A stretch of DNA of 64,000 bases, from positions 755,149 to 819,148 of the forward strand of contig NZ_SIHO01000001.1 in NCBI RefSeq assembly GCF_004681125.1, in the 5' to 3' direction. Of the stretch, positions 1-9,052 are shown piece after piece. The DNA comes from Glacieibacterium arshaanense. GTDB lineage: Bacteria; Pseudomonadota; Alphaproteobacteria; Sphingomonadales; Sphingomonadaceae. The translations under genes were made by a program, and so were the position numbers. Positions within the stretch are counted from its first letter, which is position 1. Every line of letters begins with the position of its first letter. Under the pieces are notes generated by a model. It was not told the DNA's origin, ran no database searches, and saw nothing but the letters and a program-made list of their open reading frames with translations.

Positions 1-1
1 A

Positions 2-439
2 TCGACGATTGGCGAAGTCCGCCCCGTCGAGGTGCTGCGCAACGGTCAGTTGGTCAAACTGCAGGTCGCGACGATGTCGGCCGAGCGGCCGGTGCTCGCC
101 GCGGCGCCGGTGGCACTGCCATCGGCAGCGGCAAAGGGTGGTAGCGCCGATATTCTCGGGCTGGTGGTGACGCGCACGACGCCCGAACTCAACGCCCGCG
201 CCGAACAGCCGGCGCGCGCGACGGGGTTGATGATCACGCGGGTCGATCCGACCAGCGGCGGCTTCGACCGCGGGTTAGAGGTTGGCGATTTGATTATTGC
301 AGCCAATCACTTGCGTGTCGATTCTCCCGAACAACTTAAAGCCGGTGTTGCGGCCGCCGGACGCGCCGGACGTCACAACATCCTGCTCGAAGTGCTGCGC
401 GGCGATGAGCATGCTTTCGTGGCGGTGCCGCTGTCCTGA
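2..439 (+). CDS. DegP/HtrA-type serine protease, C-terminal part (5' end outside window)
   Basis: The reading frame is open to the left edge of the window, so only the C-terminal ~145 residues are present. They hold the end of a first PDZ domain (VLRNGQLVKLQV), a linker, and a second PDZ domain with the GLMITRVDP and GLEVGDLII segments typical of HtrA/DegP proteases. The catalytic domain is missing because it lies upstream. DegP enzymes are periplasmic quality-control proteases and chaperones; the PDZ domains bind exposed C-termini. The gene is convergent with the MFS gene, with one base between the two stop codons. The family is clear, but DegP, DegQ and MucD cannot be told apart from this fragment. 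Confidence 0.85.
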   Translation, partial: STIGEVRPVEVLRNGQLVKLQVATMSAERPVLAAAPVALPSAAAKGGSADILGLVVTRTTPELNARAEQPARATGLMITRVDPTSGGFDRGLEVGDLIIAANHLRVDSPEQLKAGVAAAGRAGRHNILLEVLRGDEHAFVAVPLS

Positions 440-440
440 A

Positions 441-1748
441 CTATTCGGGGTCGAGGTCCGCCTTGAGGCGCAGGCTGGCGCGCCAAAAGAAGAACGCCGG
501 CAACACACCAAGCCAAGCCGCGCCGTAAAGCACCCAGCGCACGCTGTCGGGGCCGGCAATCGGTTTCAGCGCATCCGACAGCATCCCGAACAACAACGGC
601 CCGAGCCCAAGGCCGATGAGGTTCTGCGCGAACACCATGATCGCCGTTGCCATCGCCCGTGCATGCGGTCGCACCAGCCGCTGCGCCACCGAATAGGTCG
701 GCCCCCAGTAGAGCATGTTGGCGATGCCGGGGATGAACAGCAGCGCCAGCGCGGTGACCCAGTTGTCGGCGCAATAGCCCAGGAATAGCAACGGCGCCGC
801 CAGAATGATCCCCACCACAGGCGCGGTCAGCAGGTGGCGCGGGTTGTGCTTGCCGAAGCGGTCGGCAAGATAGCCGCCGGCCCAGGTGCCGATGAAACCG
901 GCGATGCCGCCGCTGAGGCCCAGCCACAGTCCAGTCTCGCCCGGTGACAGCCCGTGGTTGCGCATGAACAGGATCGCCACCCAGACGCCCTTGCCATAGG
1001 CGAGGAACGCGATCAGCCCGGCGCCGATTGCGAGTTGCACGAACGCCTTGCTCGACAGCACTTCCTTCAACGCAGCACGCGCGTTGATTTGCGGCACCGC
1101 CGGCGTTGCGGCGCGCAACGTCCGTGCGGCATGGCTGACACGCGGGTCGCGCAGCACCAGCCAGACCAACGCCGATAAGAATATCCCCGGTGCGCCCACG
1201 ACAAAAAACGCCGTGCGCCAACCGAAAAGATCGTTGAGTTGGCCGCCGATAACCATCCCCAGCAGGCCGCCGATGGGAATGCCGAGCCCGTAGAATGCGA
1301 TCGCCGAGGCCCGACGTTCACGCGGCACCATGTCCGAAATCAGCGAATGTGCCGCCGGCGTGCACCCCGCCTCGCCAACGCCGACACCAACGCGCGCCAG
1401 CAACAGCTGCGTGAAATTGGTCGCCAGGCCACTGACCGCGGTCATCGCCGACCAGAGCAGCAGCGAGATCGAAATCAGCCCGACGCGGTTGCTGTGTGGC
1501 TTGTCGGCATAGCGCGCGATCGGCACGCCCAGAATCGCATAGAACAGCGCAAACGCCAGCCCGGTGAGCAGCCCGAGTTGCGTATCCGACAGGTCAAGGT
1601 CGCGCTTGATCGGCTCGGCCAGGATGTTCACCACCTGCCGGTCGATGAAATTGAAGATGTAGACGATCAGCAGAATCCACAGCAGCACCCGCTCCGAATT
1701 GACGCGCTGTTCCTTTACCGGCGCGCCGTCCTGCAACTGTGTCGCCAT
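441..1748 (-). CDS. Spinster-family MFS transporter
   Basis: This is a 435-residue protein of about 12 membrane segments, a normal length for the major facilitator superfamily. After a 20-residue cytoplasmic N-terminus, the first helix carries NFIDRQVVNILAEPIK, the hallmark of the spinster-like branch. A charged loop with RYADKPHSNR follows helix 2, and ARVGVGVGEAGCTPAA lies in helix 4. The branch includes transporters for lipids, organic acids and aromatic compounds; nothing here fixes the substrate. It may move a small molecule across the inner membrane by proton coupling. The start is the ATG complementary to 1746-1748. Upstream lies an inverted-repeat element and then flagellar debris, so it is probably transcribed alone. 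Confidence 0.88.
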   Translation of the reverse strand: MATQLQDGAPVKEQRVNSERVLLWILLIVYIFNFIDRQVVNILAEPIKRDLDLSDTQLGLLTGLAFALFYAILGVPIARYADKPHSNRVGLISISLLLWSAMTAVSGLATNFTQLLLARVGVGVGEAGCTPAAHSLISDMVPRERRASAIAFYGLGIPIGGLLGMVIGGQLNDLFGWRTAFFVVGAPGIFLSALVWLVLRDPRVSHAARTLRAATPAVPQINARAALKEVLSSKAFVQLAIGAGLIAFLAYGKGVWVAILFMRNHGLSPGETGLWLGLSGGIAGFIGTWAGGYLADRFGKHNPRHLLTAPVVGIILAAPLLFLGYCADNWVTALALLFIPGIANMLYWGPTYSVAQRLVRPHARAMATAIMVFAQNLIGLGLGPLLFGMLSDALKPIAGPDSVRWVLYGAAWLGVLPAFFFWRASLRLKADLDPE

Positions 1749-1811
1749 ACCGTCCCCAACTTTGTTTTTTGCAAGTTGGACGTGCCGCGCGGATTGCGCA
1801 AGCGGGGAAGG

Positions 1812-1937
1812 GCCTCCGGCGGGCAGGGGCTTGCCCCTGCACCCAGATATTGGGTCGGCGCATCAAGCGCAGCCTTGGCTACTGCTGCGCGGCGCTAAAC
1901 TAATGGGTGCAGGGGCAAGCCTCTGCCCGCCGGAGGC
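1812..1937. repeat. Inverted-repeat element, copy A
   Basis: The arms are 1812-1844 and 1905-1937. They are 33 nt long, match as an inverted repeat with one mismatch, and are separated by 60 nt. The outer ends read GCCTCCGGCGGGC. Each arm contains its own small hairpin (AGGGGCTTGCCCCT in the left arm) followed by CACCC. This copy lies between the motB remnant and the MFS start, both on the minus strand, so unlike three other copies it is not between convergent genes. Confidence 0.9.
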
Positions 1938-1948
1938 ACTTCAACCCG

Positions 1949-2088
1949 TCAATGCGGCGGCAGCGGCAACGGCTCGTGCGTCATTAAGGTGATGCTGATC
2001 CGCCGGTTGCGCGGGTCGAGCCGGTCGGTGGGGTTGAACGGGTCGGTATCGGCGACGCCTTCGATGCGGCGGAAGCGGTTGGGCGCGT
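1949..2088 (-). pseudogene. motB: motB C-terminal remnant
   Basis: The minus strand encodes a short segment with FRRIEGVADTDPF, then DPRNRRISITLM, ending at TGA (1949-1951). This is the end of the OmpA-like peptidoglycan-binding domain of MotB, the flagellar stator protein. Everything N-terminal of about RHAPNRF is missing: the membrane helix, plug and most of the OmpA domain. To the right the homology runs straight into the fliA remnant on the other strand. The upstream extension of this frame to 2176 is only antisense to fliA. The fragment cannot make a working stator. Confidence 0.72.
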
Positions 2089-2695
2089 GTCGACCACCAT
2101 CGAGTTCGAGGATCTGGTGCAGATCGGCATGCTGGCGCTGGTCGAGGCGGCGCGGGGGTTCGAGGACCGTGGCCATGCGGCGTTCGCCACCTAAGCGACA
2201 GTCCGCGTGCGCGGCTCGATGATCGACCAGCTGCGCAAGAGCGCGACGTTGGTGCGCTCGGCGATCCGCCGGCGCCGTGAGTTCGGGCAGGTCAAATCGG
2301 TGCTCGAAGGCCTGCTCGGCCGGGCACCGACCGACGAGGAAATGGCTGAAAAGCTCGAATTGACTGTCGCGGCCTTTCGCGTCGCCAGCAACGCAACACA
2401 GGCGGTGCGCTACGAATCAATCGACGATGTCTATTCGGACCACAGCGAATGGTTCGCCGATGACGCCCCTGACGCGTTCGACAATCTGGCGCGGGCCAAT
2501 TTGAAGCGCGCCATCAGCAACGCCGTAGGCGACCTGCCCGAGCGCGAGGCGCTGGTGCTTCAGCTCTACTACGTCGAGGAAATGAACCTCGAGGAGATCG
2601 GCCAGGTGCTCGATGTCGGCGCGGCGCGCATCTGCCAGATCAAGAAGTCGGCACTCGGCAAGCTGCGCGCCAAGCTGGAGGGCTGGGACGATTGA
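2081..2695 (+). pseudogene. fliA: fliA (flagellar sigma-28) remnant, 5'-deleted with an internal stop
   Basis: Homology begins at about 2081 with GRVSTTIEFEDLVQIGMLAL and covers part of sigma region 2, region 3 and region 4, ending at KLRAKLEGWDD. The first ~40 residues, including the start codon, are gone. In the conserved FATYAT segment of region 2 the tyrosine codon is TAA (2192-2194). An ORF from GTG 2207 to 2695 (162 aa) remains open and holds regions 3 and 4 (YSDHSEWFADD, LPEREALVLQLYYVEEMNLEEIG). Without region 2 it could not recognise a -10 element or bind core polymerase normally. With the motB fragment it marks a deleted flagellar region. The open 3' half suggests the loss is fairly recent or that the fragment has a residual role. 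Confidence 0.8.
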
Positions 2696-2714
2696 TTTTG
2701 CAGGCATGAGAACG

Positions 2715-2744
2715 CTGGACGCCCTGCGCTTGCGCGCCTAGCAT
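2715..2744 (+). promoter_or_regulatory. Candidate promoter of the phasin gene
   Basis: CTGGAC (2715-2720) and TAGCAT (2739-2744) are 18 nt apart. A GAGGA ribosome-binding site precedes the ATG at 2768. The -10 variant TAGCnT recurs upstream of several genes in this window. Confidence 0.4.
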
Positions 2745-2767
2745 CGCGGGCAACCGAGGAAATCCCA

Positions 2768-3244
2768 ATGTCAAAATCGAAACCGCATGACCATATCGCG
2801 GGCATGGCCGATCTGGCGCGCAAACATGGCGAACTGGCACAGGCGAGCAGCGAGGTCATCACGCGCCGCCTTGAACTCGCGGTATCGCCGAATGTGCTGA
2901 CCGCCGACGGCCAGGCCGAAATGGCGCGTATGGTGCCCGAAAAGGCGCATGCCTTCGCGCGTTCGGGCAGCGAAACGGTGTTCCACCTCAACGCCATGCT
3001 GCTGCGCGCCGGCAGCGACTGGCTGCGCGAAACTACTTTTGCCGCTCAGGCAACGACGCAGATGTTGACCGCAGCGACCCCGGCAGCAGCGCTGCAGGCG
3101 CAACAGGATTATCTGGCCGGCCTTACCCAGCGCATGACCGCGTCGGGCAATGCGCTGGTTGCCGCATCAACGGCACTGCAGGCGGCGGCGCTGGCGCCGG
3201 TGCACCGCACCGCGACGTCGAACGCGCGGCGTCTTAAACGCTAG
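2768..3244 (+). CDS. Phasin-family protein
   Basis: This is a 158-residue, alanine-rich and almost wholly helical protein without signal peptide or cysteine. The middle part (residues ~45-125) is amphipathic and resembles phasin domains, which coat polyhydroxyalkanoate granules in the cytoplasm or occur as general granule- and stress-associated proteins. The length is usual for the family. A GAGGA site sits 8 nt before the ATG. It is convergent with the following esterase, and the two stop codons overlap in a single CTAG (3241-3244). No PHA synthase is in the window, so a PHA role is inferred from family resemblance only. Confidence 0.65.
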   Translation: MSKSKPHDHIAGMADLARKHGELAQASSEVITRRLELAVSPNVLTADGQAEMARMVPEKAHAFARSGSETVFHLNAMLLRAGSDWLRETTFAAQATTQMLTAATPAAALQAQQDYLAGLTQRMTASGNALVAASTALQAAALAPVHRTATSNARRLKR

Positions 3245-4155
3245 GACGCAACCGGCGGCGCAGCCATCACGAAGCGCGCCACATCATCGAGCACCGGAAT
3301 ATTCCAGCGATACGGCGCCGCGAACGCCGCGAGCATGTCCTTGTGCTCGACCCCGGCGTAGGTCTTGACCGTTACCGGCGCGCCGGCGGCACGCAATGCG
3401 GCAGCAAAGTCATAAGTAATCCGCGGTGCGGCGACGTCATCGACGCTGCCGGTCAACAGCAAGGTCGGCGGCGCTCCGGAGCCGACGAAATCGATCGGTT
3501 CGACGGGTTCGCCGTCGGGCGTTTTGCCGAATACATCGGCCAGCTTGGCACGGACGCGTGGTGTCAGCGTATAGCGACCGCCCGAAATGCCGATCAGCGC
3601 ATTGACCTTGTTCGCCACCCCGAACGATGGATTTAGAGCCAGCATTGCCGCGATATACGATCCCGCCGAATGTCCAGCGACCGCGACACGCTGCGGATCC
3701 CCGCCCAGCCGCGCGGCATTGGCGATGGCCCACTGAACCGCTATTGCACCGTCGGCGACGAAAGCGGGATAGCTAACCTGCGGCACCAGCCGGTAATCGG
3801 GCACGACCGCGATGATGCCGCGCGACGCCAGCGCGCGGCCGACAAAGCGGTGGTCGCCGCGGTCGCCCTTGACCCAGCCGCCGCCGTAGAAAAACACTAC
3901 AACGGGCGCATTGGCGACATCGCCGGCGGGCAGATACACATCGAGCTGCTGGCGGGCATCGTTTCCATAGGCGGCGCTTTCCGCCAGCCGCACGCCGTCG
4001 CTGCCCGGCGTCACCGCATCGAGCCGGTTGAGGTTGAGCAACGGGTCGGGGCCCTTGAGCGACGACAGCAGGTAGTATTCGCGGCCCGCTGCAATCGCGG
4101 CGACGGCCGCAACCGCACCGCCGCCCAGCAATATGCGACGCGTAACCGGCTTCAT
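3241..4155 (-). CDS. Alpha/beta hydrolase (esterase/lipase type), exported
   Basis: This 304-residue protein starts with KPVTRRILLGGGAVAAVAAIAAG, a short basic and hydrophobic export signal. The fold is the hormone-sensitive-lipase/carboxylesterase type: FFYGGGW for the oxyanion hole, GHSAGSY with the nucleophilic serine, and a late EHKDML histidine. It hydrolyses an ester of unknown kind, probably outside the cytoplasmic membrane. The ATG at 4155 is chosen because it directly precedes the signal sequence and follows the lepA stop by five bases; a longer frame to 4425 only overlaps lepA. It is probably cotranscribed with lepA. A clear paralogue lies at 23039-23917. Confidence 0.82.
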   Translation of the reverse strand: MKPVTRRILLGGGAVAAVAAIAAGREYYLLSSLKGPDPLLNLNRLDAVTPGSDGVRLAESAAYGNDARQQLDVYLPAGDVANAPVVVFFYGGGWVKGDRGDHRFVGRALASRGIIAVVPDYRLVPQVSYPAFVADGAIAVQWAIANAARLGGDPQRVAVAGHSAGSYIAAMLALNPSFGVANKVNALIGISGGRYTLTPRVRAKLADVFGKTPDGEPVEPIDFVGSGAPPTLLLTGSVDDVAAPRITYDFAAALRAAGAPVTVKTYAGVEHKDMLAAFAAPYRWNIPVLDDVARFVMAAPPVAS

Positions 4156-4160
4156 GCGCG

Positions 4161-5969
4161 CTACTTGTCGTCGCCCATGCGCAACGCGGCGATGAAGGCT
4201 TCTTGCGGAATATCGACACTGCCGTACTGGCGCATCCGCTTCTTGCCTTCCTTCTGCTTGTCGAGCAGCTTCTTCTTGCGGCTGATGTCGCCGCCGTAGC
4301 ACTTCGCGGTCACGTCCTTGCGCATTGCCGCGATGGTTTCGCGCGCGATGACCTTGCCGCCGATCGCCGCCTGGATCGGGATCTTGAAAAGGTGGCGCGG
4401 GATCAGGTCCTTCATGCGCTCGCACATATGGCGGCCGCGCGCCTCGGCAGCGCCGCGGTGGACGATCATGCTCAGCGCATCGACGGGCTCGGCATTGACC
4501 ATGATGCTCATCTTGACGAGGTCGCCCTCGCGGTGGCCGATCTGGTGGTAGTCGAAGCTCGCATAGCCGCGCGAAATCGACTTGAGCCGGTCGTAGAAGT
4601 CGAACACCACTTCGTTCAATGGCAGCTCATAGGTGATCTGCGCGCGGCCGCCGACATAGGTCAGGTTCTTCTGGATGCCGCGGCGGTCCTGGCACAGCTT
4701 GAGAATTGAGCCGAGATATTCGTCGGGAGTGAAGATCGTCGCTTCGATCCACGGCTCCTCGATCAATTCGATGGTCGAGGGGTCGGGCATGTCCGACGGG
4801 TTGTGCAATTCGATTTCGCGGCCATCACGCAACAACATCTTGTAAACCACGGAAGGTGCTGTGGTAATCAGGTCGAGGTCGTATTCGCGCGTCAGCCGCT
4901 CCTGAATGATTTCCAGGTGCAGCAGGCCGAGGAAGCCGCAGCGGAAACCGAAGCCCAATGCAGCGCTGCTTTCGGTTTCGAAGCTGAAGCTGGCGTCATT
5001 CAACCGCAACCGCCCGAGCGAATCGCGCAGCTTTTCAAATTCGGCGGCGTCAACCGGGAACAGCCCACAGAACACCACCGGCTGGACTTCCTTGAACCCC
5101 GGCAGCGCGTGTGCGGTGGGCTTCTTGGCGTCGGTGATGGTGTCGCCGACGTTGGTCTGAGCGACTTCCTTGATCTGCGCGGTGATGAACCCGATTTCGC
5201 CCGGCCCGAGGGCGTCGATGACCTCGATTTTCGGGCGGAACACGCCGACGCGGTCGACCAGATGCTTGGTGCCGGCGGCCATCATCATGATTTCCTGGCC
5301 CTTGACGAGCTTGCCGTCGATGACGCGGACCAGAATGACGACGCCGAGATAGGGGTCGTACCACGAATCGACCAGCATCGCCTTCAACGGCGCGTCGAAG
5401 TCGCCCTTGGGCGGCGGGATGAACTTGACGATGGCTTCGAGCACGTCGCCGATGCCCAGTCCGGTTTTGGCGCTGGTCATCACTGCATCGTCGGTCGAAA
5501 TGCCGATGACGTCCTCGATCTGCGCCTTGACCCGTTCGGGTTCGGCGGCGGGCAGGTCAACCTTGTTGATGACCGGCACGATGATATGGTCGTGTTCGAT
5601 CGACTGATAGACGTTGGCGAGCGTCTGCGCCTCGACACCTTGCGCCGCGTCCACCACCAGTAGCGCGCCCTCGCACGCCGCCAGCGACCGCGACACTTCA
5701 TAGGCGAAGTCGACGTGGCCTGGCGTGTCCATCAGGTTGAGAACATAGACTTTCCCATCGCTGGCCGTGTAATCGAGCCGCACCGTCTGCGACTTGATGG
5801 TGATGCCGCGTTCCTTTTCGATGTCCATGTTGTCGAGCACCTGCTCGGACATCTCGCGCGCGGTCAGCCCGCCGGTCTGCTGGATCAGCCGGTCGGCGAG
5901 TGTCGACTTGCCGTGATCGATGTGCGCGATAATCGAAAAATTGCGGATTTGGGAGAGCGATGCGGTCAT
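4161..5969 (-). CDS. lepA: Elongation factor 4 (LepA)
   Basis: The protein is 602 residues, the usual LepA length. The GTPase domain has [10 protein letters not shown] (P-loop), DTPGHVDF and NKVD within the first ~140 residues. Translation-factor domains follow, with [14 protein letters not shown] in the middle, and the LepA-specific C-terminal domain ends with the lysine-rich [19 protein letters not shown]. LepA is a ribosome-associated GTPase that acts on stalled or back-translocated ribosomes. The ATG at 5969 gives the standard N-terminus. It heads a likely two-gene unit with the downstream esterase. Confidence 0.98.
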   Translation of the reverse strand: MTASLSQIRNFSIIAHIDHGKSTLADRLIQQTGGLTAREMSEQVLDNMDIEKERGITIKSQTVRLDYTASDGKVYVLNLMDTPGHVDFAYEVSRSLAACEGALLVVDAAQGVEAQTLANVYQSIEHDHIIVPVINKVDLPAAEPERVKAQIEDVIGISTDDAVMTSAKTGLGIGDVLEAIVKFIPPPKGDFDAPLKAMLVDSWYDPYLGVVILVRVIDGKLVKGQEIMMMAAGTKHLVDRVGVFRPKIEVIDALGPGEIGFITAQIKEVAQTNVGDTITDAKKPTAHALPGFKEVQPVVFCGLFPVDAAEFEKLRDSLGRLRLNDASFSFETESSAALGFGFRCGFLGLLHLEIIQERLTREYDLDLITTAPSVVYKMLLRDGREIELHNPSDMPDPSTIELIEEPWIEATIFTPDEYLGSILKLCQDRRGIQKNLTYVGGRAQITYELPLNEVVFDFYDRLKSISRGYASFDYHQIGHREGDLVKMSIMVNAEPVDALSMIVHRGAAEARGRHMCERMKDLIPRHLFKIPIQAAIGGKVIARETIAAMRKDVTAKCYGGDISRKKKLLDKQKEGKKRMRQYGSVDIPQEAFIAALRMGDDK

Positions 5970-6092
5970 GCGCGTCCCTGTAGCAGAGCGCGCACAGCAA
6001 GCAAATGCGACGCCCGGGCGGCGGGCGCGCTTGACGAGGGGCGCGGTGCATCGCAGTCTGCGGCATCATCGCTCAACGAAGGAACCTGACCC

Positions 6093-6548
6093 ATGCGCCT
6101 GTTGCCCCTCGTCGCCACCACGTTGATGCTTGCGCTCGGCAGCGCTGCCATCGCCCAGGTCCCGCCCGCCAAGGTCATCGAAACGCGCCAGGCCAATTAC
6201 AAGCAGATGGGCAAGGCGTTCAAGGCGATCCGCGACCAGTACAGCAGCGGCTCGCCCGATATCGCCGTGATCCAGAAGAACGCCGCGATCATCGCGTCGC
6301 TGGCACCGCAGATCACCAGCTGGTTCCCCGCCGGTACCGGCGCGTCGGCCGGCAAAACCGAAGCGCTGCCGGCGATCTGGGAAAAGCCCGCCGATTTCAA
6401 GGCCGCCGCCAACCGGCTGGTCACCGAATCCGCCAAGCTGAAGACGCTCGCCGATGCCGGCGACCTCGCCGCGACGGGCGCGCAGGTCAAGGCGGTCGGT
6501 GCGTCTTGCGGCGGCTGCCACGACAGTTTCAAGAAGAAGGACGACTGA
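6093..6548 (+). CDS. Cytochrome c' / c-556 family protein
   Basis: This is a 151-residue exported protein. Residues 1-21 form a cleavable signal peptide (ending SAAIA|Q). The mature part is a four-helix bundle with one haem-binding CGGCH near the C-terminus (Cys139, Cys142, His143), the arrangement of class II cytochromes c. The expected location is the periplasm. The family binds NO or CO, or carries electrons; the role here is unknown. It stands upstream of a ferredoxin reductase gene but has its own spacing of over 100 bases, so a functional link is not shown. Confidence 0.9.
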   Translation: MRLLPLVATTLMLALGSAAIAQVPPAKVIETRQANYKQMGKAFKAIRDQYSSGSPDIAVIQKNAAIIASLAPQITSWFPAGTGASAGKTEALPAIWEKPADFKAAANRLVTESAKLKTLADAGDLAATGAQVKAVGASCGGCHDSFKKKDD

Positions 6549-6589
6549 CCTCCACGATCTGACCGGCGTCCCGACGCGGTAGCTTGACG

Positions 6590-6619
6590 TTGCCGCGCCG
6601 GGCGACGCAAAGCTAAAAT
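6590..6619 (+). promoter_or_regulatory. Candidate promoter of the ferredoxin reductase gene
   Basis: TTGCCG (6590-6595) and TAAAAT (6614-6619) are 18 nt apart, 47 nt before the TTG start at 6666. A strong GGGGAGGGGG tract lies at 6654-6663. Confidence 0.45.
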
Positions 6620-6665
6620 AACAGGCCAAAAATCGGCCAAAAACAAGATCATCGGGGAGGGGGCA

Positions 6666-7964
6666 TTGCTCCAGATTGCTGTTATCGGCGCCGGGCCGGC
6701 GGGCTATTACACCGCCGAAGCGCTCGCCAAGACGTTAGGCGAGGTCAAGGTCGACATCATCGACCGGCTGCCTACCCCGTTCGGACTGATCCGCGCTGGC
6801 GTTGCCCCCGACCACCAGTCGATCAAGGCAGTGACCAAGCGCTACGAGGCGACCGCCGCGAGCGAGGGCGTCGGCTTCATCGGCAATCTGCAGATTGGCA
6901 CCGACGTCAGCATCGACGAGTTGCGCGGGCTGTACGACGCTGTCGTGCTCGCCACCGGTGCGCCGCACGACCGGCCCCTCGGCATTCCCGGCGAGGATTT
7001 GCCCGGCGTGCTCGGCTCGGGGTCGTTTGTCGGCTGGTACAACGGCCACCCCGATTTCGCCGACCTTGACGTCAAACTCGCGCACTGCGGCGTCGCGGTG
7101 ATTGGCAATGGCAATGTCGCGATCGACGTGGCGCGCATCATCGCCAAGACCCCCGAAGAACTCGGCAGCTCGGATATCGTCGCGCATGCGTCGGCGGAAC
7201 TGCTCAATTCGGCGGTCTGCGACATCCACATCATCGGCCGGCGTGGCCCGCACCAGGCGAGCTTCACGCCCAAGGAAATGGGCGAGCTCGGCCAGCTCGA
7301 ACGTGCACAGCCGTTCGTGGCGCCTGCCGACCTGCCGCCCGAGGCCGAGGACGCCGAACTCGAACCCGGTTTACGCAAGACTGTCAGCCATTTGCGCGCC
7401 TTTGCCGCCAAGCCGAACGAAGGCAAGCCGGTCGCCATCCACTTCGACTTCTTCTACCGCCCGGTCGCCATCGAAGGCGACGGCAAGGTCGAGCGATTGA
7501 TCGTCGAACGCACCAAACTCGACGGTGGCCGCGCGGTTGGCACTGGCGATATGCGCACCATCGACTGCGGGCTGGTGGTATCGTGCATTGGCTACCAGAC
7601 ACCGAGCATTCCGGGCGTGCCACACGACGACAATGCCGGGCGCTTCGCCAGCGACAATGGCCGCATCGCGCCGGGGCTCTACGCCGTCGGCTGGGCGCAG
7701 CATGGCCCGACCGGCACCATCGGCACCAACCGCCCCGATGCCTTCGCGATTGCCGAAATGATTGCCGCCGATAGTGGCGGGCAGGGTTCAGAACGTGCCG
7801 GCCGCGCCGGGCTTGATGCGCTCATCGCCGAACGCAACATCCACGTCACCAGCTTCGAAGACTGGCGCGCCATCGACAATGCCGAAATGGCGCGCGCGCG
7901 TGCCGGTGCGCCGCGCGAAAAGTTCGTGCGCCGCCATGAGATGCTGTCTGTCACCAAGCCCTGA
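6666..7964 (+). CDS. fprA: Ferredoxin--NADP+ reductase, adrenodoxin-reductase type
   Basis: The 432-residue flavoprotein begins with the FAD-binding GAGPAGY (residues 8-14). FGLIRAGVAPDHQ is typical of adrenodoxin-reductase/FprA enzymes. The NADP-binding segment is VIGNGNVAIDVARI, and a C-terminal GWAQHGPTGTIGTNR closes the FAD site. It passes electrons between NADPH and a ferredoxin in the cytoplasm, for instance to a P450 or iron-sulfur assembly; no ferredoxin gene is nearby. The TTG start is supported by the purine-rich ribosome-binding tract just upstream and by the lack of an ATG before the FAD motif. It is convergent with the next gene, four bases apart. Confidence 0.92.
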   Translation: MLQIAVIGAGPAGYYTAEALAKTLGEVKVDIIDRLPTPFGLIRAGVAPDHQSIKAVTKRYEATAASEGVGFIGNLQIGTDVSIDELRGLYDAVVLATGAPHDRPLGIPGEDLPGVLGSGSFVGWYNGHPDFADLDVKLAHCGVAVIGNGNVAIDVARIIAKTPEELGSSDIVAHASAELLNSAVCDIHIIGRRGPHQASFTPKEMGELGQLERAQPFVAPADLPPEAEDAELEPGLRKTVSHLRAFAAKPNEGKPVAIHFDFFYRPVAIEGDGKVERLIVERTKLDGGRAVGTGDMRTIDCGLVVSCIGYQTPSIPGVPHDDNAGRFASDNGRIAPGLYAVGWAQHGPTGTIGTNRPDAFAIAEMIAADSGGQGSERAGRAGLDALIAERNIHVTSFEDWRAIDNAEMARARAGAPREKFVRRHEMLSVTKP

Positions 7965-7968
7965 GGCT

Positions 7969-8928
7969 TCAGAGCCCTTCGACGAACGCCTGCAGCGCCG
8001 CATTGGTCTCGGCGGGCGCCTCCTGCTGAACCCAATGGCCGATGCCTTCGATCAGCGTCGTGCCGCGAAAATCGTCGCAGGCGGCACCGGCACTGGCATA
8101 GAGATCGACACCGGGGATGAAGTGGCGGACGGGGTCGCGGGTGCCGGCGATGAACGCCGCGGGCTGGGTGATGTGGCGGCCCAGCACCGGACCGCGCTCC
8201 TCGAAATCAAGGTCTTGCGCGCGGTAGCGGTTGAACGGCCCGCGCCAGCCGCCGGCCTTGAACGCGGCCTCGTACACCGCAAGGTCGGCGCGCGTCATCC
8301 AGGCAGGGTAGGGGTCGGGGACGGTCAGCCCGGTGAAGAATTTGCTGTCGGCGGGCCGGTCATTGATCAGCGCCGACTCGGTCGCGCCACCGGACAATGC
8401 GAAATAGACTTTGGCGAGTGCCTGCGGGTCGGCTTCGAACTCGGCTTCGGCGACGCCCTCGGGCTGGAAATACAGCTGGTAGAAGAACTTGCCGGCATAG
8501 ATCTGTCGCGCCAGCGCGAGGAACGGCACGTCGCCGGCCGGCAGATGCGGCACGCTGAGGCCGGCGACGGCGGCAACCTTGTCTGTATGGCGCAGCGCAG
8601 TTTGCCAGACGATTGGTGCACCCCAGTCATGCCCGAAAAGGATGGCGCGACCGCCGAGCGCATCGATGACTGCCGCTGTGTCGCCGGCGAGCTGCGACAG
8701 CGTGTAGGCGGCGATGGCGTGCGGCTTGTCGCTGGCGCCGTAGCCGCGCACGTCCATCGCTGCGATGCGGTAGCCGAGCCCCGCGAAGTGCGCGAGCTGG
8801 TGGCGCCACGAATAGCCGAGTTCGGGCCAGCCATGGACGCAAAGGATTGGCAAATACGGGCTGTCGGCCGGTCCCTCGACACGTACGTGGAGGTTGACGT
8901 CGCCGTTGCGGACGGTGATTTCGGCCAT
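7969..8928 (-). CDS. Epoxide hydrolase-like alpha/beta hydrolase
   Basis: The protein has 319 residues. HGWPE (32-36) provides the oxyanion hole and GHDWGAP (99-105) holds the nucleophilic Asp101, both typical of soluble epoxide hydrolases. A cap domain rich in Tyr and Phe (FFYQLYFQPEG) follows, and GIGHWVQQE near the end supplies the histidine. Such enzymes open epoxides through an aspartyl ester; haloalkane dehalogenases share the fold but differ in the HGxP region. There is no signal peptide, so it should be cytosolic. The substrate is unknown. Confidence 0.87.
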   Translation of the reverse strand: MAEITVRNGDVNLHVRVEGPADSPYLPILCVHGWPELGYSWRHQLAHFAGLGYRIAAMDVRGYGASDKPHAIAAYTLSQLAGDTAAVIDALGGRAILFGHDWGAPIVWQTALRHTDKVAAVAGLSVPHLPAGDVPFLALARQIYAGKFFYQLYFQPEGVAEAEFEADPQALAKVYFALSGGATESALINDRPADSKFFTGLTVPDPYPAWMTRADLAVYEAAFKAGGWRGPFNRYRAQDLDFEERGPVLGRHITQPAAFIAGTRDPVRHFIPGVDLYASAGAACDDFRGTTLIEGIGHWVQQEAPAETNAALQAFVEGL

Positions 8929-9009
8929 GGCTGCTACCTTTCGCTGTACGCGCCGAGGATGCCAGTGCCGGCCTGCGCAAACAAGTCGCCCAAAACCGCA
9001 ATCAAGTGC

Positions 9010-9038
9010 TTGCCCGTCGCCGCCCGCCTCGCTATAGC
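9010..9038 (+). promoter_or_regulatory. Promoter of tRNA-Pro
   Basis: TTGCCC (9010-9015) and TATAGC (9033-9038) are 17 nt apart, ending 14 nt before the mature tRNA, the expected place for a tRNA promoter. Confidence 0.6.
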
Positions 9039-9052
9039 CTCGCGCCTTGCGT

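Noticed and set aside
2089..2176. N-terminal extension of the motB frame to 2176
   Set aside because: This part is antisense to the conserved fliA sequence and has no MotB similarity.
4803..5663. Plus-strand frame rich in Asp and His inside lepA
   Set aside because: It is the antisense image of lepA, which is beyond doubt.
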